From positions 1 to 15,583 of the forward strand of contig CAZKKI010000078.1 in NCBI GenBank assembly GCA_964553325.1: a stretch of 15,583 nt of DNA. The letters are read 5' to 3'. Each line of letters starts with the position of its first letter. The stretch's first letter is position 1. Origin of the DNA: BMS3ABIN04 sp964553325 (lineage in GTDB: Bacteria; Bacteroidota; Ignavibacteria; Ignavibacteriales; Melioribacteraceae). This document shows, piece after piece, positions 1 to 6,085 of the stretch. The notes beneath the pieces are model-generated. The model did not search any database. It had not been told where the DNA came from and saw only the letters and a list, made by a program, of their open reading frames with translations. A program made the position numbers and the translations under genes.

Positions 1-174
1 TATAGTTTGCCTTCTGCGGATTCAGCAGTCTACACTTTATTTTCGACAATAGATTGGAGCAGAAAACAGATTAAAATTTATGATCCCTCTGCCAGCCGAC
101 TTAAAGGCCATTTTTCAAAAATTATGGGCAATAATATAGAAGATTACAATGATAAATTTGAAAACTTTCTTTGA
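1..174 (+). CDS. C-terminal end of an unidentified protein (partial)
   Basis: Frame 1 is open from the left edge to a TGA at 172-174 and gives the last 57 residues of a protein. The visible part starts YSLPSADSAVYTLF and ends DYNDKFENFL. It is polar and basic, with no membrane segment and no motif that I recognise. The open frame, ordinary codon use and a stop just before a clearly non-coding stretch support a real gene end rather than a chance frame. It could be a cytoplasmic enzyme or a domain of a larger protein, and I assign no function. The start lies outside the window. Confidence 0.6.
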   Translation, partial: YSLPSADSAVYTLFSTIDWSRKQIKIYDPSASRLKGHFSKIMGNNIEDYNDKFENFL

Positions 175-245
175 AGTAAACTTAACATAAATACGTCATA
201 TTTGTTCATTAGCAAGTAATTCATGCTCCTCTCTTAACTTAAATG

Positions 246-283
246 ACTTCTCACGGTCACGGTGCGACCGCGACCGCAGAAGT
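246..283. repeat. GC-rich imperfect inverted repeat (hairpin 1)
   Basis: The arms ACTTCT (246-251) and AGAAGT (278-283) are perfect complements. Inside them CGGTC (254-258) pairs with GACCG (272-276) and CGGT (260-263) pairs with ACCG (267-270), leaving a GCG loop. This gives about 15 base pairs with one mismatch and one small asymmetric bulge. Each half is a 6-bp tandem duplication: CACGGT twice at 252-263 and GCGACC twice at 264-275. The block is far richer in GC than its surroundings. No T-run follows, so it is not a standard intrinsic terminator. It may be the 3' end structure of the upstream gene, a dispersed palindromic repeat, or part of a leader RNA. Confidence 0.6.
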
Positions 284-329
284 AAATTCCCGAATCGTTT
301 CTTGGCAATTCGTCCGATTCTCATTTACT
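281..329. repeat. Interrupted inverted repeat (hairpin 2)
   Basis: AGTAAAT (281-287) pairs with ATTTACT (323-329), and GAATCG (292-297) pairs with CGATTC (315-320). An internal loop separates the two stems and a 17-base apical loop closes them. The left arm shares three bases (281-283) with the right arm of the preceding hairpin, so the two outer stems compete slightly. The function is unknown. The pairing is seen directly; RNA or DNA folding is inferred. Confidence 0.5.
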
Positions 330-330
330 C

Positions 331-459
331 TAAACCACAAATTAATTTCATATCGGCAGCCACTGTCGTACCAAGGCTGCCGGATAGAATCTTAAATTGC
401 AACCCGGTAAATCGTAAAGTTAATCCGATAACCAACTCTTCCTAAACACAAATTAATTT
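331..459. repeat. Pair of direct repeats, CACAAATTAATTT
   Basis: CACAAATTAATTT occurs at 336-348 and 447-459. Each copy follows a similar TAAAC sequence (331-335 and 443-447), so the similarity is about 17 bases. The copies lie about 111 bases apart and bracket hairpin 3. They may be a remnant of a local duplication or paired protein-binding sites. The low complexity of the sequence keeps confidence modest. Confidence 0.4.
354..382. repeat. Perfect 8-bp inverted repeat (hairpin 3)
   Basis: CGGCAGCC (354-361) and GGCTGCCG (375-382) are perfect complements around a 13-base loop. The stem is GC-rich in an AT-rich intergenic region, with no T-run after it. Together with the two preceding hairpins it makes 246-382 a continuously structured block about 130 bases upstream of the DUF1684 lipoprotein start. 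Confidence 0.55.
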
Positions 460-511
460 TTCGTATATTTACTTCAATTCACTTTACATTAATCTGCAGG
501 AAAACCTTTAA

Positions 512-1414
512 ATGAAATACATTAAAGTAATAACATTTTTATTAATCGCAATCCAACTTGCAGGTTGCACCGCCGAAAAACCTAAACCTCAGGCAAGTGA
601 AGAATATATGTCCGAAATTGAAAATTGGCGTGCAAAAAGAATTAACAATCTGAAAAGCGAAACGGGCTGGTTGAATTTAGTCGGCTTATTCTGGTTGAAA
701 GAAGGGGAAAATACTTTCGGTTCCGCAAAAGACAACGATGTAATATTTCCCGAAAGTACACCGATGTACATGGGCAAATTTATTCTTGACAACGGTACCG
801 TTAAAGTTATAATAAACAAAGATATAAATATCAAAATCGGTGACAAACAAATCGAGTCGGCCGAACTGAAAAACGATTTGGAAGGTAAACCCACAATCTT
901 ATCATGGAAAAACTTCCGGTGGTTCATAATTAAAAGAGGCGATAAATTCGGAGTCCGCCTCCGGAACTTGGAAGCCGATTTGGTTAAAAATTTCGAAGGC
1001 ATAGAATATTTCCCCGTTAATGAAAAATGGAAAGTAAAAGCCAAGTTCATTCAGTATAAAATTCCGAAAATATTGGAAATACCTACAATAATCGGGACAA
1101 TAGAAGAAGATACCGCGAAAGGTTATTTACAATTTAGCATCGACGGAGAAAATTTCACTCTCGATCCAATTGAGTCCGGAGAAAAATTTTTTATTATATT
1201 CGCCGATAAAACAAGCGGCAAAGAAACATACGGAGGCGGAAGATTTTTATATGTTCCCAAACCCGACTCCACCGGTATAACAACCATCGACTTCAACAAA
1301 GCCTACAATCCGCCTTGCGCATTTACGAAATATGCTACGTGTCCGCTACCGCCGAAAGACAACTATCTTAAATTGGCAATTACCGCCGGCGAAAAAAATT
1401 ACGGTGAGCATTAG
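512..1414 (+). CDS. DUF1684 domain-containing lipoprotein
   Basis: A 300-residue exported lipoprotein of the DUF1684 family, whose biochemical function is not established. The N-terminus has basic residues, a hydrophobic core and a lipobox LAGC with the lipidated cysteine at 19, so it should be membrane-anchored outside the cytoplasm. The family hallmarks are visible: an N-terminal helix ending in the TGWLNLVGLFWL stretch (51-62), then a beta-rich core, the YGGGRFLYVP strand (240-249), and the C-terminal block DFNKAYNPPCAFTKYATCPLPP-like region (260-281) with two cysteines (269 and 277). The length is close to full for the family. The ATG at 512 is the only start that keeps the signal sequence; a weak CAGGAAA lies 9-15 bases upstream. 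It is the only complete plus-strand gene and converges on the glycosyltransferase genes. The family call is firm; any function is unknown. Confidence 0.9.
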   Translation: MKYIKVITFLLIAIQLAGCTAEKPKPQASEEYMSEIENWRAKRINNLKSETGWLNLVGLFWLKEGENTFGSAKDNDVIFPESTPMYMGKFILDNGTVKVIINKDINIKIGDKQIESAELKNDLEGKPTILSWKNFRWFIIKRGDKFGVRLRNLEADLVKNFEGIEYFPVNEKWKVKAKFIQYKIPKILEIPTIIGTIEEDTAKGYLQFSIDGENFTLDPIESGEKFFIIFADKTSGKETYGGGRFLYVPKPDSTGITTIDFNKAYNPPCAFTKYATCPLPPKDNYLKLAITAGEKNYGEH

Positions 1415-1433
1415 AGGAAATATATCTACATCG

Positions 1434-1467
1434 TTTACGTAAAGGGATTAACACCGGTGTTTTTACA
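1434..1467 (+). terminator. Possible weak terminator after the DUF1684 gene
   Basis: Between the two convergent genes there is a self-complementary AACACCGGTGTT (1450-1461) running into four T residues, preceded by another palindrome TTTACGTAAA (1434-1443). The first could fold as a short stem with a CCGG loop on the plus strand. The stem is only 4-5 bp, so an intrinsic terminator is possible but weakly supported. Confidence 0.25.
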
Positions 1468-1536
1468 ACTCTCGGTTTTATGCTCTTTAATTTCGATTCA
1501 ACTCTTTAATCTTAATTTTCTCTGAAATTTTTTCCG

Positions 1537-2199
1537 TTAATCCTCAAATACTTTTTTCCGCAATTTTTCTTTGAATTCACCGTTCCCGTCGCCGGAATTC
1601 AACCATTTTAATAATTCCATTTCCGTATCAATATCTTGGAGAACCGGTAATACCGAATACTTTAAATTCATTTTTTTTATTTTTTTGATTGTTTTATCGA
1701 ACACCTCACTCGTACTCCATTCGATTTTATCGAACAATCTTCGATAAACATCTTTCATACCGAGTAAATAGTAACCCCCATCTTGCGAAGGTCCAACTAC
1801 AACATCCGAAGTATCAAGCTCGTCGAACGCGTTACGTAGAAGAGCAGCTGAAATATCCGGTATATCCGTTCCTACAATTACGATTTTTTCATATCCCTCT
1901 TCCGAAACTTTTGTAAAAGCGTTCAACATTTTTTCTCCCAAATCATTTCCGGTCTGCGGAAAATAAATAAAATCCCGATTAATCCATTTTCTGATTTTCT
2001 GTTCATTTTTTTTAGAATTATAAAATAAAAATACTCGAACCGAATTTTCCAGCTCTGCGGCGGTATCGAAAAGATTTTCGGCACAAATTTTATAAAACTT
2101 GATTGCTTTGTCGTTCCCGATTGTTGCGGCAAGTCTTGTTTTAACCTTTCCGTATTCGGGAAACTTTGTGAAAATAATTATTGCTTTCTCTTTATTCAT
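1537..2199 (-). CDS. TIGR04282/DUF2064 family glycosyltransferase
   Basis: A 220-residue protein of the TIGR04282 (DUF2064) family, a GT-A/nucleotidyltransferase-like fold that databases name for its occurrence in arsenosugar biosynthesis clusters; it is also found outside them. Visible motifs are the N-terminal FTKFPEYGKVKTRL (10-23), GNDLGEKM (84-91), the acidic GTDIPDI motif (110-116), GPSQDGGYYLLG (136-147), WSTS (161-164) and the C-terminal DIDTEMEL (190-197), a near-complete family set. I chose the ATG at 2199 over one 33 bases upstream because a good GAAAGG ribosome site precedes it and the family starts here. It has no signal peptide and should be cytoplasmic. It lies 91 bases after the GT2 gene on the same strand and is probably cotranscribed with it. 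No ArsM or ArsS gene is in the window, so the arsenic link is unproven. Confidence 0.88.
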   Translation of the reverse strand: MNKEKAIIIFTKFPEYGKVKTRLAATIGNDKAIKFYKICAENLFDTAAELENSVRVFLFYNSKKNEQKIRKWINRDFIYFPQTGNDLGEKMLNAFTKVSEEGYEKIVIVGTDIPDISAALLRNAFDELDTSDVVVGPSQDGGYYLLGMKDVYRRLFDKIEWSTSEVFDKTIKKIKKMNLKYSVLPVLQDIDTEMELLKWLNSGDGNGEFKEKLRKKVFED

Positions 2200-2206
2200 C
2201 GTAATA

Positions 2207-2212
2207 CCTTTC
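2207..2212 (-). promoter_or_regulatory. Ribosome binding site that sets the TIGR04282-family start
   Basis: On the minus strand GAAAGG lies 7 bases before the ATG at 2199. The upstream candidate ATG at 2232 lacks such a site and would add an 11-residue extension outside the family domain. This favours the internal start. Confidence 0.5.
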
Positions 2213-2290
2213 AAATATTTCACCCCGAGCAAATACTACACGTAACAAATCCGTTTAGCAAAAGAAATAAAACGGTAACATTCCGCCGGT

Positions 2291-2989
2291 TTAATTCTTC
2301 TTCAAAGCATAGGTAAAAATCGTTTTAAGAATTATAACGCTTGCCATAACCGTTCCCTTAACGGTTCCGGTTACCTTCGATTTTCCGATGCGCTTGCGAT
2401 AGCTGACGGGAACTTCTTTAATTTTAAATTTATTTTGAGCCGCTTTTATTTGCATTTCCACCGTCCAACCGTACCACTTGTCTTTCATACCGAGTTCCAA
2501 AAGTTTATCGAACCTAATTGCCCGGAAGGGACCAAGATCGGTATATTTAACACCCCAAAACAAATTAATTAAAAATCCGGCGATAATGCTACCGATTTGC
2601 GACTGGAAAGGCAGCGCTCCCTTTTCGCGCCGACCCATAACTCTGCTACCGAGAACAAAATCGTATTTGTCTTTAACAATCGGCTCTAACAATAAAGTAA
2701 TTTCTTCGGGATAATCGCTATAGTCGCCATCCATAAAAACAATCACGTCAAAATCTTTCTTTCTGCAATATTCAATTCCGGTTAAACAAGCCGCTCCGTA
2801 CCCTTGAAATGATTCGTTCAACACGGTAGCACCGGCTTTGCGTGCAACATCAACGGTATTATCCGTTGAATTGTTATTAACGACAATAACTTCGTTTACA
2901 ATATTTCCGGGAATACTACTCACTACTTTACCAATCGATTTTTCTTCGTTATATGCCGGAATAATCACGGCTATTTTCACATTTTGCAT
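2291..2989 (-). CDS. Family 2 glycosyltransferase, DPM/DPG-synthase-like
   Basis: A 232-residue GT2 enzyme resembling dolichol- or polyprenyl-phosphate sugar synthases, which move a sugar from a nucleotide donor to a membrane lipid or other acceptor. Motifs in order are IIPAYNEE (9-16), the base-binding VNNNSTDNT (37-45), the metal-binding FMDGDYSDYP (85-94, DGD at 87-89), LGSR (113-116), TDLGPFRA (150-157), the WTVEMQIKA helix with the likely catalytic acidic region (175-183), and YRKRIGKSKVTGT (197-209) typical of the DPM-like group. A single hydrophobic stretch near the C-terminus (about 213-228) suggests membrane association but not the multi-spanning tail of some relatives. The next gene downstream is the TIGR04282-family enzyme, suggesting a shared glycan or glycolipid pathway. 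Donor and acceptor cannot be read from the sequence. Confidence 0.9.
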   Translation of the reverse strand: MQNVKIAVIIPAYNEEKSIGKVVSSIPGNIVNEVIVVNNNSTDNTVDVARKAGATVLNESFQGYGAACLTGIEYCRKKDFDVIVFMDGDYSDYPEEITLLLEPIVKDKYDFVLGSRVMGRREKGALPFQSQIGSIIAGFLINLFWGVKYTDLGPFRAIRFDKLLELGMKDKWYGWTVEMQIKAAQNKFKIKEVPVSYRKRIGKSKVTGTVKGTVMASVIILKTIFTYALKKN

Positions 2990-3200
2990 ATTATAATCTT
3001 CTTGTTTGGATAAATTAATATACGAATTCCATTGTTAATAAAACGTAAAATGCGGGATAATAAGGCTGAAAAATAAATACTACGATGAAAGAAAAACTTC
3101 TCTTTTCATTTTTGCATTACGCTTACTTACGAAAAATGTTTTTATTCGTTGTTTCGGGAAGCCGGACAATTTACAATTACTCAATCATTTTGGGTTGGAA

Positions 3201-4724
3201 TCAATCCAACGGGCCGATTTCTTTTTCCACTTCTTCCAAAATTTCGCATGACTTTACAACTTCTTTCATTTTAGTATGATCATTATAAAGTGGACGATCA
3301 ACATCCAAATGTTCGATATACTTACGCACAATCTCCTTTGCTTTTCTAACACCTTTACCCGGAGTGAATTCTCGGAAATCGAGTGCTTGCGCGGCAGCTA
3401 TAAATTCAATTCCCAATACGCCGTATGCGTTGTCCAGAATTTGAGCATTTTTTATAGCGGTGTTCATTCCCATCGAAACAAAATCTTCTTGATCCGCTGC
3501 GGCGGGTATGGACTGAATTGAAGCCGGGGTTGATAAAATTCTTTGTTCTACAATTAATGAATCCGCCGTGTATTGGCTAAGCATAAGACCGGAAAACATG
3601 CCGGCGCCTTTTGTAAGAAATGCAGGCAAACCGACATTTAACGCGGGGTTAAGCAACCTGTTCAGCCTTCTTTCGGATAAAACGCTAACCATTGTAACGG
3701 CGGCGCCAACCATATCCATAGGCAGCGAAACCGGCGTGCCTTGAAAATTAGCACCAGTTAAAGTTAACTTTTCATCGGGGAAGAAAACCGGATTATCGCC
3801 AACACCGTTTAATTCCGTTTCCACTTGTGTTTTTGCCCACGCAACCGCATCGCGGGCGGCACCAATCACTTGCGGAGTGGAACGCATCGAATATGCATCT
3901 TGCACTTTGGTTTTATATTTCCCGCTTAACAAATCGCTCCCTTCTATACATTTCCCGATTGAGCGTGAACTTTTTATTGCACCGGTAAATCCTCTTGCTT
4001 CGTGAAGTTTTGTATTGTAAGGCTTCATATTTGCCAATAAAGCTTCTAAACTCATCGCAGCGGCAATTTCTGCTTGTTTCAACCATCGTTCTATATCGTA
4101 TAAGTGAATTGCGCTCATTGCGGTTAATAAATTTGATCCGTTAATTGTTGCCAAACCGTCCCTAGCTTCGAGTCCGGGAATTTTAATTCCGGCTTTTTCA
4201 AAAGCAACATTGCCCGGCATACGTTCACCTTTATAAAACGCTTCGCCTTCACCCATCATAAGCAATGCGATTTGCGACATCGGAGCCAAATCGCCGCTTG
4301 CACCTACCGAACCTTTTTGGCAAACAACGGGAGTTACGCCTTTGTTCAACATTTCAACAAGGGTTAAAGTTATTTCGGGGCGGCAACCGGATTGACCGTG
4401 TGCATGTACATTTATCCGTCCGGCCATTGCACCGCGTACATATTCTATTGGTGCGGGCTCGCCTATTCCGGCGGAATGGTTGTATATCAAATATTTTTGA
4501 AATTCTTTTACTTGTTCGTCGTCCAATACAATTTCTGAAAATTCACCGATACCCGTATTAATTCCGTACATTATTTCGCGTGCTTTAATTTTCTCTTCGA
4601 GCATTGTTCTGCATTTCTTAATCCTTGCAAGCGCTTCGTCGGAAAGTTCAACCTTTTCGTTGTAACGTGCAATTTTTACCAATTTTTCTACGGTTAAACC
4701 CGTACCGTCTAAAACTATTGCCAT
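3201..4724 (-). CDS. hutH: Aromatic amino acid lyase family, probably histidine ammonia-lyase
   Basis: A 507-residue MIO-dependent ammonia-lyase; histidine ammonia-lyase makes urocanate and ammonia from histidine in the cytoplasm. The prosthetic MIO group forms from Ala142-Ser143-Gly144 within GSVGASGDLAP (138-148). Other active-site positions match the family: Tyr53 in YGINTGIG, His83 in YNHSAGIG, Asn195 in INGSN, Gln275/Tyr278/Arg281 in VQDAYSMRSTPQV, Phe-rich NPVFF (311-315) and Glu413 in DQEDFVSMG. The His at 83 agrees with the substrate-site histidine of bacterial histidine lyases, and the length is standard. Two features are less typical: LAPMS instead of the usual LAPLAH after the MIO motif, and DQEDFVSM rather than NQEDHVSM. 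A tyrosine lyase or aminomutase therefore remains possible. No hutU, hutI or hutG gene is nearby. A GGAG ribosome site precedes the ATG. Confidence 0.85.
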   Translation of the reverse strand: MAIVLDGTGLTVEKLVKIARYNEKVELSDEALARIKKCRTMLEEKIKAREIMYGINTGIGEFSEIVLDDEQVKEFQKYLIYNHSAGIGEPAPIEYVRGAMAGRINVHAHGQSGCRPEITLTLVEMLNKGVTPVVCQKGSVGASGDLAPMSQIALLMMGEGEAFYKGERMPGNVAFEKAGIKIPGLEARDGLATINGSNLLTAMSAIHLYDIERWLKQAEIAAAMSLEALLANMKPYNTKLHEARGFTGAIKSSRSIGKCIEGSDLLSGKYKTKVQDAYSMRSTPQVIGAARDAVAWAKTQVETELNGVGDNPVFFPDEKLTLTGANFQGTPVSLPMDMVGAAVTMVSVLSERRLNRLLNPALNVGLPAFLTKGAGMFSGLMLSQYTADSLIVEQRILSTPASIQSIPAAADQEDFVSMGMNTAIKNAQILDNAYGVLGIEFIAAAQALDFREFTPGKGVRKAKEIVRKYIEHLDVDRPLYNDHTKMKEVVKSCEILEEVEKEIGPLD

Positions 4725-4756
4725 ATTTTCTCCAAAGTTAACTCATTAATTAAATT

Positions 4757-4764
4757 CAAAATTA
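4757..4764 (-). promoter_or_regulatory. Candidate Bacteroidota-type -7 promoter element for the ammonia-lyase
   Basis: On the minus strand 4764-4757 reads TAATTTTG, an exact match to the TAnnTTTG -7 consensus known for the primary sigma factor of Bacteroidota. A TTTTAG at 4789-4784 lies about 20 bases upstream and could serve as a poor -33 element; a better TTTG is only 14 bases away. Transcription from here would give a leader of about 25 bases. The gene may also be read from hflX, whose stop is 87 bases upstream of its start. Confidence 0.35.
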
Positions 4765-4811
4765 ATAATTCATTTGTTCAAATCTAAAATTATTTTTCGG
4801 GGGGAAATAAA

Positions 4812-6074
4812 TCAGTTTCTTACCATTCTTTTTATTTTGTTGTAATTTGCTACATCCGTTCTAAAGTGAATTGTACTTAATTCATCGTCGTACTTCACAG
4901 AAAGGACATCGGCCATTGCATGAATTTTTGCAATGAGTTCCGGTTTATTTATGGAAACTTTAATCTTGTCCTCTACAAAATTTTTCTCATAAAACTCCGC
5001 CAACATTTTTTTTAATTTGTTTACATTCATTCCGCGAGCAGCGGAGATTACAATCGAATTTTTATATTTATTCAATACGTATTCAATTTGCCTTTTGTTT
5101 TCTAAGCGGTCAACTTTGTTAAAAACTTTAATCTGATATTTTTTTGCGCACTTCAATTCTTTCAAAGTATCGTCCACAACTTTAATATGGTCTTCAAAAG
5201 CCGGATTCGAAATATCGACTACATGTAGAATTAAATCGGCATCGCGCACAACGTTAAGTGTGCTTTTAAAAGAAGCCACAAGATGATGGGGAAGTTTTCG
5301 TATAAATCCAACCGTATCGCTGATTAATATTTTCTTGTTTTTTCCCAAATCCAATGCGCGTGTGGTAGAATCGAGCGTAGCAAAAAGTTTGTCTTCGGTT
5401 AAAACCTTTGCATCGGTCAATAAATTTAGCAACGTCGATTTACCCGCGTTTGTATAACCGACGAGCGATACTTTAAAAAATTCTTTTCGCGGAAGGCTTT
5501 TTGTTATTTGTTGCGATTCGATTTTCTTAAGTTTTTCCTTCAATTTTGTTATTCTGTTCCGGATAAGCCTTCGGTCGGTTTCAATTTGCGTTTCGCCCGG
5601 ACCTTTCGTACCAATTCCGCCATATTGTTTCGAAAGATGCGTCCAAGCCCGAGTTAATCTCGGAAGCATATATTGCAATTGAGCCAATTCAACTTGCGTT
5701 TTGGCTTGGTTCGTTTTTGCATGCGAAGCAAAAATATCGAGAATCAATCCGCTCCTATCTAATATTTTTCTGTTAATTAATCGTTCCAAATTCCGCACTT
5801 GCGTCGGATTCAAATCCTCGTCGAAAATTACCAATTGTATATCGTTGAGCTCAACCAATTCGGCTATTTCTTCCGCTTTACCTTTCCCGATAAAGTAAGC
5901 CGGATCAATCCGTTCGCGCTCTTGAATAATTTTAATTAAGGTATCGGCGCCGGCGGTTTTAGCAAGCATTTCAAGTTCTTGCAGATGTTCTTCCGCCGTT
6001 TGTTTCGGAATTCTTCTGTTTCTAATTCCGATTAATATCGCCTTTTCTATCGTCTCGGTTTTAATTTCTTCCAT
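4812..6074 (-). CDS. hflX: GTPase HflX
   Basis: A 420-residue ribosome-associated GTPase; in studied bacteria HflX splits stalled or hibernating ribosomes under stress. The N-terminal HflX domain carries YFIGKGKAEEI (60-70) and the DLNPTQVRNLE region (87-97), followed by the GGIGTKGPGETQIETDRR linker (152-169) that is diagnostic of the family and a basic coiled coil (about 170-188). The G domain has G1 GYTNAGKS (206-213), G2 ATLDST (232-237), G3 DTVG (253-256), G4 NKVD (319-322) and G5 SAA (344-346). All catalytic motifs are intact and the length is normal. The start is 11 bases after the stop of the vWA protein gene and has no obvious ribosome site, so translation may be coupled to that gene. 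Confidence 0.97.
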   Translation of the reverse strand: MEEIKTETIEKAILIGIRNRRIPKQTAEEHLQELEMLAKTAGADTLIKIIQERERIDPAYFIGKGKAEEIAELVELNDIQLVIFDEDLNPTQVRNLERLINRKILDRSGLILDIFASHAKTNQAKTQVELAQLQYMLPRLTRAWTHLSKQYGGIGTKGPGETQIETDRRLIRNRITKLKEKLKKIESQQITKSLPRKEFFKVSLVGYTNAGKSTLLNLLTDAKVLTEDKLFATLDSTTRALDLGKNKKILISDTVGFIRKLPHHLVASFKSTLNVVRDADLILHVVDISNPAFEDHIKVVDDTLKELKCAKKYQIKVFNKVDRLENKRQIEYVLNKYKNSIVISAARGMNVNKLKKMLAEFYEKNFVEDKIKVSINKPELIAKIHAMADVLSVKYDDELSTIHFRTDVANYNKIKRMVRN

Positions 6075-6085
6075 TAAAATTTAAA

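Noticed and set aside
589..1050. 153-codon minus-strand open frame inside the DUF1684 gene
   Set aside because: It is a shadow of a conserved lipoprotein gene; the predicted product is a serine- and phenylalanine-rich sequence typical of antisense frames.
1537..2989. Complete arsenosugar biosynthesis cluster
   Set aside because: Only the TIGR04282-family gene and a GT2 gene are present; no ArsM or radical-SAM ArsS gene lies in the window and the GT2 is DPM-like.
3193..3210. Inverted repeat GTTGGA/TCCAAC across the ammonia-lyase stop codon, considered as a terminator
   Set aside because: The stem is only 6 bp and is not followed by a T-run on the minus strand.
3085..3279. 64-codon plus-strand open frame in the gap after the ammonia-lyase gene
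   Set aside because: It runs into the 3' end of the ammonia-lyase gene on the other strand, has no recognisable domain and no good ribosome site.
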